Positions 28,074 through 37,401 are shown, numbered from the stretch's first letter. The stretch: DNA of 64,000 nucleotides from JAIBCC01 sp963763855 (GCA_963763855.1 CAVXPU010000005.1:2604001-2668000), one strand, 5' to 3'. The notes: a model not told the origin generated them from the letters alone. Numbers and translations: made by a program.

Positions 28074-28775
28074 ATGAAAGATGCCACCGAAAAAGTTTTA
28101 GGCGTTAAACGCTTGCCAATATTCCCGCTTCCACTGGTTTTATTGCCAAATGAATTATTGCCGCTGCACATATTTGAACCAAAATATCGGCAAATGTTGA
28201 GCGATATTCAATTGGAAAATCGTCTTTTTGGCGTTTCTTTTTTTGACGGACAAGATTCTTTGACCAATGAACCTGCAATCGGAACCATTGGTTGCGTTGC
28301 AGAGCTGATCGAAACCGAAACGCTCGAAGATGGTCGTTCAAATATCGTGACAACTGGCGTAATTCGTTATGAAATTGAGAGTTATGTTGATTCTACCGAA
28401 CCTTATTTGATCGCAGAAGTTTCTTTTTTCGAAGATTTTTCGGAAGATAAACAAATCTTACAGTCTTTAGCAGATAAAGTTTTTCGACTTTTTAAGAGAA
28501 TCGCTGAAGTCGCACAGCAATTAAGCGGCGGAGGCATTTTACCCGACATTGCCCCGGCAGATCCGCAAACGCTTTCCTTTCTCGCAGCAAATGCTTTCAA
28601 TTTACCAAACGATATTAAGTTGAAACTTCTAAAAAGCCGCTCAACTATTGAAAGATTAACGCAAATGGAAGATATTTTGCTTCAGGCGATTGCCCAAATC
28701 GAAGAAAGCGTAGAAATCACTAAAGTCGCTAAAACTAATGGACACAGTAATAAGAAGATTGATTTAGACAACTAA
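28074..28775 (+). CDS. Lon N-terminal (substrate-binding) domain protein
   Basis: The 233-aa protein consists of a Lon substrate-binding domain without the ATPase or protease: LPIFPLPLVLLPNELLPLHIFEPKYRQM is the family signature (residues 14-41), and the remainder follows the same domain (GVSFF, GTIGCVAELIETE, FRLFKRI and a helical tail). Free-standing versions are common; their role in protein quality control is uncertain. It probably shares a transcript with the phosphoesterase and ends at a strong hairpin. Confidence 0.85.
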   Translation: MKDATEKVLGVKRLPIFPLPLVLLPNELLPLHIFEPKYRQMLSDIQLENRLFGVSFFDGQDSLTNEPAIGTIGCVAELIETETLEDGRSNIVTTGVIRYEIESYVDSTEPYLIAEVSFFEDFSEDKQILQSLADKVFRLFKRIAEVAQQLSGGGILPDIAPADPQTLSFLAANAFNLPNDIKLKLLKSRSTIERLTQMEDILLQAIAQIEESVEITKVAKTNGHSNKKIDLDN

Positions 28776-28787
28776 TGATAAAACGAA

Positions 28788-28828
28788 AAACCCGCACGAG
28801 AGTAGCTATTATACTCGCGTGCAGGTTT
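28788..28828. terminator. Bidirectional terminator hairpin
   Basis: AAACCCGCACGAGAGTA (28788-28804) pairs with TACTCGCGTGCAGGTTT (28812-28828), 15 of 17 positions, between convergent stops. Confidence 0.7.
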
Positions 28829-28850
28829 CCGCTTTAGCTCTTAACTTCTT

Positions 28851-29615
28851 TTACAGTCTTACGCCGTATTTTTTGAAGTGTTCTTCTTTCGCACTTTCTA
28901 CCCAGCCTTCTCTAACGATGCGTCCTTTGAATCTTGGCAATTTTTCATCCATTTCAGCAATTTTTGCAGCATCCCAGGCAGCTACATCTTTGAAGAAATA
29001 AACGCCCATATCGTAGAGCATTCTTTCCAAAACGGGACCAACGCCATTGATCAATTCAAGATCATCGCGTTCATCCATCGGCACTTCACGTTTGATGGAT
29101 TGTCCTGATTCGGCTTTCTTAACTTGTCCGAGAAGGTATTCATTTTCATTTTCACTCTCAGCAAGTTTCGCTTTCAGAGCGTCAATCTCAGCTTGCAATT
29201 TGGCACTATCGCCACCGCTTCCCGCTGATCCTGCGACCGCTCCCGCTGCTCCCGCCGCCGAAAGAGTGGCAACTTTAGACTTCCAATCATTTGCCTGTCC
29301 TTCCAATCTCGCGTATTTTTCGCCGCTGGCTCTTAGATCACCTTCGAGAGAAGAAATCTTTGCTTTCAATGAAGCAATTTCCGCATCATCTTTAGTATTT
29401 TCAGCGTTTGCACTTGATGATGTGCTGCTGACAGTTGATTTTAATTTTGCAATTTCCGCGTCTCTAGAACGAAGTGAACCTTCATATTCCGCACATTTTT
29501 CACACGCTTTTGTGCCACCAAAGAGCTTGCTCAAAAGCCATCCGATGATAGCACCCAAGATACTCGCAATTGCCAAACACAACCATATTTTTGAAACTAT
29601 ACTCCAATCCCACAT
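28851..29615 (-). CDS. Membrane-anchored coiled-coil protein with C-terminal helix-hairpin-helix domain
   Basis: The 254-aa protein has an N-terminal transmembrane helix (about 8-28, KIWLCLAIASILGAIIGWLL), a CEKC pair, a long coiled coil (about 45-165) broken by an Ala/Gly-rich stretch, and a C-terminal DDLELINGVGPVLERMLYDMG segment with the G-x-G-P pattern of a helix-hairpin-helix fold. Such proteins commonly accompany OmpA-type genes. It starts 2 bp after the OmpA gene's stop, so they are co-transcribed. A role in envelope organisation is inferred from context only. Confidence 0.75.
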   Translation of the reverse strand: MWDWSIVSKIWLCLAIASILGAIIGWLLSKLFGGTKACEKCAEYEGSLRSRDAEIAKLKSTVSSTSSSANAENTKDDAEIASLKAKISSLEGDLRASGEKYARLEGQANDWKSKVATLSAAGAAGAVAGSAGSGGDSAKLQAEIDALKAKLAESENENEYLLGQVKKAESGQSIKREVPMDERDDLELINGVGPVLERMLYDMGVYFFKDVAAWDAAKIAEMDEKLPRFKGRIVREGWVESAKEEHFKKYGVRL

Positions 29616-29617
29616 AA

Positions 29618-30529
29618 TTATTTTCCTCCTCCCAATACTTGAAATTCAATTCGACGATTTCGCTGTTTTCCATCATCGGTTGAGTTGTCGGCAATCGGTT
29701 TTTCTTGACCGTAACCTTTTGTTGTAAAACGATTTGCGTCTAATCCTTTGCCCGCTAGATATTTTTTAACGGTTTCGGCACGACGTTTACTCAAATCCAA
29801 ATTCGACGCAGGTTTGCCCGCATTATCCGTATGACCGCCGACTTCTAGATTATCCTTCGAATCCTTGAGAATCGGAGCCAATTCATCCAAAACGGCTTTG
29901 CCCTTATCGGTTAATTGGTCGCTGCCTGAAGCAAATTCTACGATTTTACCTGCAATCGCTTCATTGAGTTTTACCTGTACTTTTGCCTGATCGTCAGACA
30001 AAGTTTTTTGTCCGGCAAGAGTCAAAAGATTATTGATTGTAGTATTGGGCGGACACGCTTTGATCGCGTCAGCATAAATTTTGTCTTTATCCGCTTGGGT
30101 TGGAACTTGCCCGACAAGCGAAATGCTATTTCCTTCGGCAGATAATCCGCCGCCGGTTACGCCATTTTTAGTAAATGGAAGCAAGGCATAAACGGCTGAC
30201 ATCCAAGCAGGGTTTGATACTCCCCCAACCTTGAGTTCGTCTATGTAATTACCTTCGCCGTAAACTTCTTTGGCTTTAGCAATAAATCTGTCTTTTGTGT
30301 TTTGATCGGGAAGTGTTCCCGTAAGGCGATATTTGCCGTTTTCAAACGCTACCTTGAGCGTTGGAGCGGCAAGAGCTACATTTGAATTGGTGTTTACTTT
30401 TGTGTTTGTGTTGGCAGACGTACCGCCTCCTTGAATGCCTGCGATTTCTCGCCAATGCATCCAAGGACATAAGATGAACAACAAAAGTAATCCCAACACA
30501 GCTAAAAGAATGCCGAGTTTTGCTGACAC
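29618..30529 (-). CDS. OmpA-family protein with BON domains
   Basis: The 303-aa protein starts with a membrane anchor (LLAVLGLLLLFILCPW), followed by two BON-type repeats (about 55-95, YRLTGTLPDQNTKDRF, and 125-165, ISLVGQVPTQADKDKI), and a C-terminal OmpA peptidoglycan-binding domain (about 190-300) with VEFASGSDQLTDKG, VGGHTDNAG, LSKRRAETVKKYL and RNRRIEF. The order matches mycobacterial ArfA-type proteins. It should tether the inner membrane or periplasmic complex to peptidoglycan. It is in an operon with the coiled-coil HhH protein and probably the hydrolase upstream (45-bp gap). Confidence 0.88.
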   Translation of the reverse strand: MSAKLGILLAVLGLLLLFILCPWMHWREIAGIQGGGTSANTNTKVNTNSNVALAAPTLKVAFENGKYRLTGTLPDQNTKDRFIAKAKEVYGEGNYIDELKVGGVSNPAWMSAVYALLPFTKNGVTGGGLSAEGNSISLVGQVPTQADKDKIYADAIKACPPNTTINNLLTLAGQKTLSDDQAKVQVKLNEAIAGKIVEFASGSDQLTDKGKAVLDELAPILKDSKDNLEVGGHTDNAGKPASNLDLSKRRAETVKKYLAGKGLDANRFTTKGYGQEKPIADNSTDDGKQRNRRIEFQVLGGGK

Positions 30530-30574
30530 AACTGTTCCTCCTGAAACTTTAGATTTTTGGGGGATAATTTTTAC

Positions 30575-31546
30575 TTATTCGTTATTAGTTAATAACGATT
30601 TCTTGAAAAAATCAATTACCCGAAGATCATAAGTTCCAGTTTGGTCGTTTGAAACGGTCATTATATTGTAGCCAGAGGGCATTAAATCAAGGTTTTTCTC
30701 TAAATTTGCTTGGGCAGGAAAACATTCGGCAATCTCGCCGGTAGTGGATTGCAAGTGCGGCGTTTCGTTGGTAGCCATTAATAAAACTTTTCGATTACTT
30801 ATTTTTTTGACAACATTACACATCAAATCGCGATTGTATCCGCCATTGTAAAAATATGGATAAGTTCCAACTGCGGCAATTTTTGATGTAAGAAAACTTG
30901 CGAAAGGAAACTTTTTCTCAATTGCTTCAGCCAGCACATCGTCGGAACCCAATGGCACAGAGTCTGCCACTAAAGCTTTTACTCTAGGCTCTTTAGCAGT
31001 CGCAGAAATTGCCGCGACAGCACCTAGTTCAACCCCATAAAGTCCGAATTCATCGTTTACCAAAACGCTATTGTCTTCAGATTTCAAAGTTTTAAGATAA
31101 TCCATCGCCGAGAGAATATCCTCTGCTTCATTTCCGCCAAGCGAACTTTGAGGTACGATAGGATTTTCTCCATGCCCACGCAGATCAGGCATCAAAACGG
31201 TGAAATCCGTTCCTTCATTGAGTTTTACACCGAGATTCAAAACCCATGAGCGATCAGTTCCATATCGATGCAGCAGAATTACTGCCGGAGCACCTTGGCG
31301 TCCACGCAAAAGCCATCCGCGAGCGGTTGAGCCATCTCTGTTCGACCATTTTTCGTCCGTTACTTTTGCGGCTCTCGTGCTGAGAAGTCCATATTTTTCA
31401 GGCGTTAGCAAATACGGCAATTTTGGAGAAACCGATGCCTGGTAAACCAACCAGATTGACGATGCGAAAAACGCGATTACAAGTAAAACTACGGTTGGTA
31501 ATAATAAGCGATAAAACCCGCGAACAAGATTATTTACTGCTGACAT
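30575..31546 (-). CDS. Alpha/beta-hydrolase-fold protein lacking the usual nucleophile
   Basis: The 323-aa protein has an N-terminal transmembrane helix (about 15-36) and an alpha/beta-hydrolase body: VILLHRYGTDRSW (oxyanion area), FTVLMPDLRGHGEN, then GLYGVELGAVAAI where GxSxG is expected. The central serine is replaced by glutamate, so ordinary serine hydrolysis should not occur. The late histidine also lacks an obvious setting. It could be a catalytically dead, membrane-bound scaffold, or use another mechanism. It precedes the OmpA gene on the same strand. Confidence 0.75.
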   Translation of the reverse strand: MSAVNNLVRGFYRLLLPTVVLLVIAFFASSIWLVYQASVSPKLPYLLTPEKYGLLSTRAAKVTDEKWSNRDGSTARGWLLRGRQGAPAVILLHRYGTDRSWVLNLGVKLNEGTDFTVLMPDLRGHGENPIVPQSSLGGNEAEDILSAMDYLKTLKSEDNSVLVNDEFGLYGVELGAVAAISATAKEPRVKALVADSVPLGSDDVLAEAIEKKFPFASFLTSKIAAVGTYPYFYNGGYNRDLMCNVVKKISNRKVLLMATNETPHLQSTTGEIAECFPAQANLEKNLDLMPSGYNIMTVSNDQTGTYDLRVIDFFKKSLLTNNE

Positions 31547-31710
31547 AACTTTAGCCCTTTAATAAATTGAAACTTTAAATTTTTACTCTAGATAAGCAAC
31601 TTGAAAGTATTTTTTTGACTCTTAAAAATTAAGTCCTACTGAATTCAGACTTATGGTAAGCTACTTAAATGTTAGCATAGCTTTTAAAAGAGAAAGGAAG
31701 TTTTTTATCA

Positions 31711-33582
31711 ATGTTAAAAATAAAATTTTTGCTGATTTTAGCCATTATCTTTAGTCTTTGTTTTAACTTAATTGGGCAAACCAAAGCCAAATTAACTAAA
31801 GAAACATCAAATGTAAATTCGCCAAACTTAAATATCATGCCGCTTTCCGAAGTGAAAGAAGGTATGCGTGGCACAGCCCAAACGGTTTTTCGCGGAAGCG
31901 TTCCCGAGCAATTTAATGTTGAAATATTGGGCGTTGTGCCGGGTGCGATTGGTCCGAAACAAGACATGATCGTTGGCAAAATAAGCGGCGGCGGAGCAGA
32001 CAGAACGGCTGTTTTTGCCGGTATGTCAGGCTCGCCGGTTTACGTTGACGGTAAATTAATCGGAGCATTATCGTACAGTTTTCCTTTCTCGAAAGAAGCA
32101 ATTTGCGGAATTACGCCGATTGAGCAAATGATTCAGATTTTTGAAAAGAAGCCTAATTCGGGTAATAAGGCAAACTCACCGCGTTCGATTTCGTTCACCG
32201 AGTTTGCATCTGCAAGTTGGCAACCAAATCTTCCAAATTCTACCGGAAGCTCGATTTTAGCTGGTGCAGACGGCAACTCGCGGCTTAGTTCTGTCGTTGG
32301 GCAAACGTTTCAGCCGATAGCTACGCCGTTATCATTCAATGGTTTTTCGCAAGACACCTTGAATCATTTTGCACCGCAACTGATGAACGCGGGATTGCTG
32401 CCCATTGCTTCCGTAGGCGGTGCAGCGAAGATGACTCCGCTCAAAAAATTTGATGATAAAACGCTGCTTGGCGGCACGTCGGTTTCGATGCAATTGACTC
32501 GTGGCGATTACTCGATGGCGGCAAGCGGAACCGTAACATTTCGTGACGGGGAAAAGATTTACGCATTTGGACATCCATTTTTGAGCTTGGGAGTTTCTGA
32601 TTTGCCGATGTCAGAATCGCACGTTGTAACCGTTGTTCCCAATCTGAATAATTCTTTCAAATTAGCCGTTCCGGATGCGATGGTCGGGACGATGACCCAA
32701 GATAGAAATACCGGAGTTTTTGGAAACTTAGGGCAAACTCCGAGCATGATCCCTGTAAAACTTACTGTGCAAACCAGCAGAAATAGTCAGGAAACTTACA
32801 ATTTCGAAGTCGCAAAAGACTCTTTCTTAACACCTCTTTTGCTAAATATGACGATTTATAATTCGCTGACTGCAACAGAACGCGGACTCGGCGATACGAT
32901 GGTAACGGTTGATGGCACGGTCAATGTAAAAGGACAGCAGCCGATAAAAATTGAGCGGCGTTTTGCCGGAATGCAAGCTTCTCAATACGCTTCATCTTCG
33001 GTCGCGATGCCTGTAAATGCTTTGCTTCGGGCAGGTTTTACAGATTCGGAAATAACTGGAGTTGAACTTAATTTGACTTCGATTGATGATAGTAAAACTG
33101 CTAGTTTGGAAAGAATCTCGCTCAACAAAACAGAAATTCGTGCGGGTGAAACTTTCGAAGTTAGTGCCTTTGTACGGACAAATATGGGACAGGTTTTAGT
33201 CCAAAAAATCCCTGTAAATGTTCCGAAGGAAACTCCTGCGGGAACGCTCTTAATTAGCGTTGGCGATGGAGCTTCCCTGCAAAGACTTTCGCAAACCAAT
33301 CAATTTATACCGAAAGATTCTGCCGAACTTATCAAAATGATTAACCAAGTGAAGAAAAACGACCGCCTTTATGTTCAAGGCTTTCGAATCACAAATGGAG
33401 CGATTATCGGTGCCAAAGAATTGCCGAATTTACCGCCATCGGTTTTGGCAACGCTCAATAACGACCGTACCGCCGGTGGATTTACTCCAACCGTTATTAC
33501 AGCTTTGATCGAACAGGAAGTTGCCCCAGCCGAATTTTTGATTACTGGTCAGCAAGTTTTAACAATTGACGTTATAAAGTGA
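31711..33582 (+). CDS. Exported peptidase S55 (SpoIVB-type) domain protein
   Basis: The 623-aa product has a signal peptide (about 1-22) and an S55 peptidase domain from about residue 40: MPLSEVKEGMRGTAQTVFRG, GPKQDMIVGKISGG and the serine block AGMSGSPVYVDGKLIGALSY (Ser within GMSGSP), then ICGITPIEQM. In Bacillus SpoIVB the S55 domain triggers sigma-K release, but non-sporulating bacteria have long versions such as this, with a beta-rich C-terminal half, whose role is unknown. It is exported. A perfect 16-bp hairpin follows the stop. Confidence 0.86.
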   Translation: MLKIKFLLILAIIFSLCFNLIGQTKAKLTKETSNVNSPNLNIMPLSEVKEGMRGTAQTVFRGSVPEQFNVEILGVVPGAIGPKQDMIVGKISGGGADRTAVFAGMSGSPVYVDGKLIGALSYSFPFSKEAICGITPIEQMIQIFEKKPNSGNKANSPRSISFTEFASASWQPNLPNSTGSSILAGADGNSRLSSVVGQTFQPIATPLSFNGFSQDTLNHFAPQLMNAGLLPIASVGGAAKMTPLKKFDDKTLLGGTSVSMQLTRGDYSMAASGTVTFRDGEKIYAFGHPFLSLGVSDLPMSESHVVTVVPNLNNSFKLAVPDAMVGTMTQDRNTGVFGNLGQTPSMIPVKLTVQTSRNSQETYNFEVAKDSFLTPLLLNMTIYNSLTATERGLGDTMVTVDGTVNVKGQQPIKIERRFAGMQASQYASSSVAMPVNALLRAGFTDSEITGVELNLTSIDDSKTASLERISLNKTEIRAGETFEVSAFVRTNMGQVLVQKIPVNVPKETPAGTLLISVGDGASLQRLSQTNQFIPKDSAELIKMINQVKKNDRLYVQGFRITNGAIIGAKELPNLPPSVLATLNNDRTAGGFTPTVITALIEQEVAPAEFLITGQQVLTIDVIK

Positions 33583-33597
33583 AAAGGTTGGAAGCCG

Positions 33598-33649
33598 GAA
33601 AAGTGAAAAAGTAGCGAGTGCGTCGAGCAATCATACTTTTTCACTTTTC
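33598..33649. terminator. Perfect 16-bp stem after the S55 peptidase gene
   Basis: GAAAAGTGAAAAAGTA (33598-33613) pairs without mismatch with TACTTTTTCACTTTTC (33634-33649), and further T residues follow. Loop of 20 nt. It likely separates the S55 gene from the HD gene. Confidence 0.65.
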
Positions 33650-33669
33650 TCATTTTTTACACTATTTCT

Positions 33670-34194
33670 ATGAACGATTTAACAAATTTACTTCAAGCAG
33701 CCAGTTTTTCTGCAAAAAAGCATCGCTTTCAAACACGAAAAGGCGTTGAAGGCGAACCATATATCAATCATCCTTTAGAGGTCGCAAATCTGATTGCAAC
33801 TATAGGCAAAATAACAGATTACGACATTTTGATGACGGCCATTTTGCATGATACGGTTGAGGATACTGAAACAACTGCTGAAGAATTGACAGAACTTTTT
33901 GGCGAAAACGTCAGCAAAATGGTTTTGGAAGTTACCGACGATAAATCTCTGCAAAAACACGAGCGTAAATTACTTCAAATCGAACACGCTCCGCATCTTT
34001 CTGATGGAGCAAAACTCGTAAAGCTTGCAGATAAGATCAGTAACGTTTCGGATGTTTTGCACAATCCGCCTGATTGGACCGATGAACGAAAAGCCGAATA
34101 CATCGTTTGGGCGAAAAAAGTTGTCGCTGGTTTGCGGGGCGTTAATAAAAATTTAGAAGATTATTTCGATCAGATCGTTTCTCAAGCCAAATAA
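33670..34194 (+). CDS. HD-domain (p)ppGpp hydrolase-like protein (MESH1-like)
   Basis: The 174-aa protein is a compact HD hydrolase: KHRFQTRKGVEGEPYINHPLEVANLI at residues 17-42, ILHDTVEDT (HD pair), KLADKISNV. These are the metal-binding motifs of the SpoT hydrolase half; no synthetase or TGS part follows. Such stand-alone proteins correspond to MESH1-type pyrophosphohydrolases, which remove the 3' pyrophosphate of ppGpp or act on NADPH. Alternative: a generic HD phosphatase. Confidence 0.85.
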   Translation: MNDLTNLLQAASFSAKKHRFQTRKGVEGEPYINHPLEVANLIATIGKITDYDILMTAILHDTVEDTETTAEELTELFGENVSKMVLEVTDDKSLQKHERKLLQIEHAPHLSDGAKLVKLADKISNVSDVLHNPPDWTDERKAEYIVWAKKVVAGLRGVNKNLEDYFDQIVSQAK

Positions 34195-34206
34195 AAAAGG
34201 CGAGGT

Positions 34207-35091
34207 TTACTTATCTCTAACACAGCGAAAACCCAAATTATTCAGCCCTGTATCAGGCGTAGATTGGCTTCTGCCTGCAACGCGATAATTTGAACAATAG
34301 TTTTCCGAACACATCCACGAACCGCCGCGAATTACTTTTTCTATCCCAGTTTCTGCACCTTTTGGGTTTTCGGCGGGCGATTTTTTGTAATAATTTTCGT
34401 CATACCAATCGCTCGTCCATTCCCAAACGTTTCCGCCTATGTCATATAATCCATAGCCATTAGGCGTAAAGCTTTTAACCGGAGCACGACGCAAATGTCC
34501 GTCTTCAATCGTGTTGTTATTGGGGAAAACGCCTTGCCACCAATTTGCAACAGGTTTCCCATTCGGCTTTAATTCATCACCCCAACTATATTTCTTTCCG
34601 GTCAATCCCCCACGTGCTGCATATTCGAATTCAGCTTCGGTCGGCAAACGTTTTCCCGCCCATTTTGCATAAGCATTAGCATCGGTCCAGGAGATTTGGC
34701 AGACAGGTTCATCATCTTTTGCCGTCGAATTTTTACCTTCGGGATTCCGCCAATTTGCCCCGTCAGCCTTTATCCACCGACTTGTTTCAATATCAAAAAC
34801 CCCTGACCAACCAAACTTTTCGGCTTCGGTCTTGTAATTGACAGCCTCGACAAATTTAGCAAATTCGGCAACGGTTACCTCATGTTCATCCATCCAAAAA
34901 GAGTCGATTTTAACTTGATGAACGGGCGATTCGTGAGCCATTCCGTCAGTTGTTCCCATCGCAAAACTACCTTCCGGAATCAGCAGCATGCCGTCTTTTG
35001 ATTCAAGTTTAGTTTGATTTGGCGTCGTGTTTTGGCAGCCCTGAATGAAAAGCAGAGATAAATAGATAAAAAGTGTAATTGAAATTTTCAT
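34207..35091 (-). CDS. Formylglycine-generating enzyme family lipoprotein
   Basis: The 294-aa product starts with a lipoprotein signal (LLFIQGC, lipidated Cys at about 19) and then follows the FGE-sulfatase domain: IPEGSFAMGTTDG, DSFWMDEHEVTVAEFAKFV, WEFT-type segments such as KRLPTEAEFEYAARGG, NVWEWTSDWY, and RGGSWMCSENYCSNYR. The last holds the two cysteines (CxxxxC) that bind copper and catalyse formylglycine formation in true sulfatase-activating enzymes, followed by NNLGFRCVRDK. Many relatives in bacteria lack these cysteines; this one keeps them. It abuts moaE with no gap. No sulfatase gene is in the window. Confidence 0.9.
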   Translation of the reverse strand: MKISITLFIYLSLLFIQGCQNTTPNQTKLESKDGMLLIPEGSFAMGTTDGMAHESPVHQVKIDSFWMDEHEVTVAEFAKFVEAVNYKTEAEKFGWSGVFDIETSRWIKADGANWRNPEGKNSTAKDDEPVCQISWTDANAYAKWAGKRLPTEAEFEYAARGGLTGKKYSWGDELKPNGKPVANWWQGVFPNNNTIEDGHLRRAPVKSFTPNGYGLYDIGGNVWEWTSDWYDENYYKKSPAENPKGAETGIEKVIRGGSWMCSENYCSNYRVAGRSQSTPDTGLNNLGFRCVRDK

Positions 35092-35550
35092 CTAGTTTTC
35101 GCCTTGAATCCAAACTTCCCCGCCTACGTAATATTCTTTTTTCCAGATTGGAACGGTGCGTTTTAACTCTTGGATTAGCCATTCGCAAGCTTCAAAAGCG
35201 GCACGTCGATGCGGAGAAGCGACCGAAATTACGACCGAAGTTTCGCCTATTTCCATTCGCCCGAGGCGGTGAACAATTCCAACATTTTCAATCTCAAACA
35301 AACTTTTCGCAGCTTCTACGAGCTTTTCCATTTCCTTCAAAGCCATCGGTTCGTAGGCTTCGTATTCGAGGTAGAGTGTTTCTTTGCCTTTGGTAAATTG
35401 TCGGACAAAGCCGTCTAAAGTAACAATTGCCCCGCAGCTTGGAGGCACATTTCGTCGGGCAATTTCACCGACTTTTAATGGTTCGGTTGTGAGCTCAAAA
35501 AAATCTTTTGATTCAAATATCTCATCGTATATTCCAAATTCCATATACAT
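35092..35550 (-). CDS. moaE: Molybdopterin synthase catalytic subunit
   Basis: The 152-aa protein matches MoaE: GAIVTLDGFVRQFTKGK, LEYEAYEPMALKEMEKL, IVHRLGRMEIGETSVVISVASPHR, FEACEWLIQELKRTVPIWKKE. It transfers the MoaD thiocarboxylate sulfur to precursor Z to form molybdopterin. It follows moaD by 3 bp, and FGE begins at the next base after its stop. Confidence 0.95.
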   Translation of the reverse strand: MYMEFGIYDEIFESKDFFELTTEPLKVGEIARRNVPPSCGAIVTLDGFVRQFTKGKETLYLEYEAYEPMALKEMEKLVEAAKSLFEIENVGIVHRLGRMEIGETSVVISVASPHRRAAFEACEWLIQELKRTVPIWKKEYYVGGEVWIQGEN

Positions 35551-35553
35551 TCT

Positions 35554-35793
35554 TTATCCGCCGCTTACTGCCGTAAAAATAGCGAGTTCATCGCCAACAT
35601 TTATAATCTCGTCGCCGCTTGCATAAGTTTGATTAACGGCGAAAAGCAGTTTATTTTCACTTAACTCTGGAAATTTTCCGACAATTTCAGAAAACGCAAC
35701 GCTCGCCTTAATTGATTCTTCAAGTGATATCTCAATTTCACGCTTGCCTACAATTTCCGCCGTTTGTCCAAAAAATAAAACGTTAATCTTCAT
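35554..35793 (-). CDS. moaD: Molybdopterin synthase sulfur carrier subunit
   Basis: The 79-aa protein has the ubiquitin-like MoaD fold pattern (INVLFFGQTAEIVGKREIEI at the start; DGDELAIF-like VGDELAIFTAVSGG at the end) and ends in the GG that becomes the thiocarboxylate. Other Moco genes are not in the window. It is flanked by an acyl-CoA ligase gene and moaE on the same strand. Confidence 0.93.
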   Translation of the reverse strand: MKINVLFFGQTAEIVGKREIEISLEESIKASVAFSEIVGKFPELSENKLLFAVNQTYASGDEIINVGDELAIFTAVSGG

Positions 35794-35805
35794 ATTTACG
35801 ACTTC

Positions 35806-37401
35806 TTAACTCTTAGATTCATCCCGCAAAACACGTTTCAAAATTTTTCCTGTTCCACCCATCGGCAATTCGCTTCTAAATTCAATGTGACGCGGGTATT
35901 TATAACTTGCAAACTGAATTTTGCACCAACTGATCATTTCTTCTTCAGTAACGCTAAAGCCTTGTTTCTGAACAATATAAGCCTTTACCTCTTCGCCCAT
36001 TTTGTCGCACGGAACGCCTAGTACAGCAACTAACGAAACGCATTCGTGGGTCATCAAAACTTCTTCCAATTCACGCGGATAGACGTTGTAACCACCACGT
36101 AAAATCATGTCCTTTTTGCGATCAACTATGGTCACAAAGCCTTCGTCATCCATAATTCCGATGTCGCCAGAATGAAACCAGCCGTTCTTAAAAGCCTCCG
36201 CAGTCGCTTCGGGACGTTTATAATAGCCTTTCATAATATTGTGTCCGCGAATGACGATTTCGCCACGTTCGCCACGCGGCACTTCGTTATCATTTTCATC
36301 AACGCAGATAACTTGCACACCGAAAACAGGCTGCCCAACTGTTCCGGTTTTGGATGGGACACTGGGATGATTAAAAGTCGCAATCGGCGAAGTTTCCGAA
36401 AGTCCGTATCCTTCTAAAATCCGTACTTTGAATATTTTCTCAAATTTTTTCATTATTTCCACAGGCAAAGGTGCTCCGCCCGAACTCAAAACCAACAAAC
36501 TTTCAGCATATGGAGCCACATCTATGGAGTTATCTTCGACGTGTTTCAAAATCGCCCAATACATCGTTGGCACGCCTGACCAAAAATTCACGCTTTCTTT
36601 TTTGATTACATCAAGCGTTGCTTGCGGCTCAAATTTAGCTAATAAAACAACGCGGTGACCGCCAAAAAGCTGGGCATTCATTTGTGCGGTTTGTCCAAAA
36701 GTGTGAAAAAGCGGCAGGGTAATCAGACAAGTTTTCTGCTTGCCGTCAGTATAATCCAAGCTGGGAACGTGCAAATTAAAACCAACTATCGAATTAAAAT
36801 AAATGTTTGAATGAGTTAATTCCGCACCTTTGGGCTGCCCAGTCGTACCGGAAGTATATAAAATAGTGCAAACATCAGTTGGCTTAGTCGGATAAGTTTG
36901 AAATGTTTCAGATTGCGAAAACATTATTTGCCCAAGTGTTTTGTGTCCGTCAAATGGACTTGGCGATGCGGGATTTGCCGTCATTACAACTAAATGCTCG
37001 CAGGTTTCAACTTCATCAAAGGCTTGCTTTGCCATTTTCGCCATCGGAAGTTCTGGCGTTCCCTCAAAAACAAAGATTGCTTTAGCGTCAGAATCTTGCA
37101 AATGGTAGGCAATTTCTCTCGGTGAAAAAAGCACATTTAAAGGAACAACCGTTGCCCCGGCTTTCATCACACCGTAATAAACCATCGGAAAATACGGCAA
37201 ATTCAGACACGAAAGTGCAACTTTATCGCCGTATGCAATACCCATTTCCGTCAGGGCATTGGCAATTTTATTCGTGTAAGCGTTTAATTGTCCGTAAGTT
37301 AGCCGAACATCGTTCCAGATAATAGCTTCTTTTTCAGGTGTTAAACCTGCGTGATGTTCAATAATCGAAGCAAGATTTAAAATAGTCGCACCGTATTGCA
37401 T
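35806..37401 (-). CDS. Long-chain fatty-acid-CoA ligase (AMP-forming)
   Basis: The 531-aa enzyme has the acyl-adenylate motifs: ILYTSGTTGQPKGAELTHSN (A3 P-loop, about 182-201), GYGLSETSP, SGDIGIMDDEGFVTIVDR, KKDMILRGGYNVYPRELEEVL and TGKILKR (catalytic lysine). It activates a fatty acid to acyl-CoA via acyl-AMP. The GGYNVYP form is typical of medium- to long-chain ligases. It begins the operon moaD-moaE-FGE, with 12 bp to moaD; no functional link with molybdenum cofactor synthesis is obvious. Confidence 0.92.
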   Translation of the reverse strand: MQYGATILNLASIIEHHAGLTPEKEAIIWNDVRLTYGQLNAYTNKIANALTEMGIAYGDKVALSCLNLPYFPMVYYGVMKAGATVVPLNVLFSPREIAYHLQDSDAKAIFVFEGTPELPMAKMAKQAFDEVETCEHLVVMTANPASPSPFDGHKTLGQIMFSQSETFQTYPTKPTDVCTILYTSGTTGQPKGAELTHSNIYFNSIVGFNLHVPSLDYTDGKQKTCLITLPLFHTFGQTAQMNAQLFGGHRVVLLAKFEPQATLDVIKKESVNFWSGVPTMYWAILKHVEDNSIDVAPYAESLLVLSSGGAPLPVEIMKKFEKIFKVRILEGYGLSETSPIATFNHPSVPSKTGTVGQPVFGVQVICVDENDNEVPRGERGEIVIRGHNIMKGYYKRPEATAEAFKNGWFHSGDIGIMDDEGFVTIVDRKKDMILRGGYNVYPRELEEVLMTHECVSLVAVLGVPCDKMGEEVKAYIVQKQGFSVTEEEMISWCKIQFASYKYPRHIEFRSELPMGGTGKILKRVLRDESKS

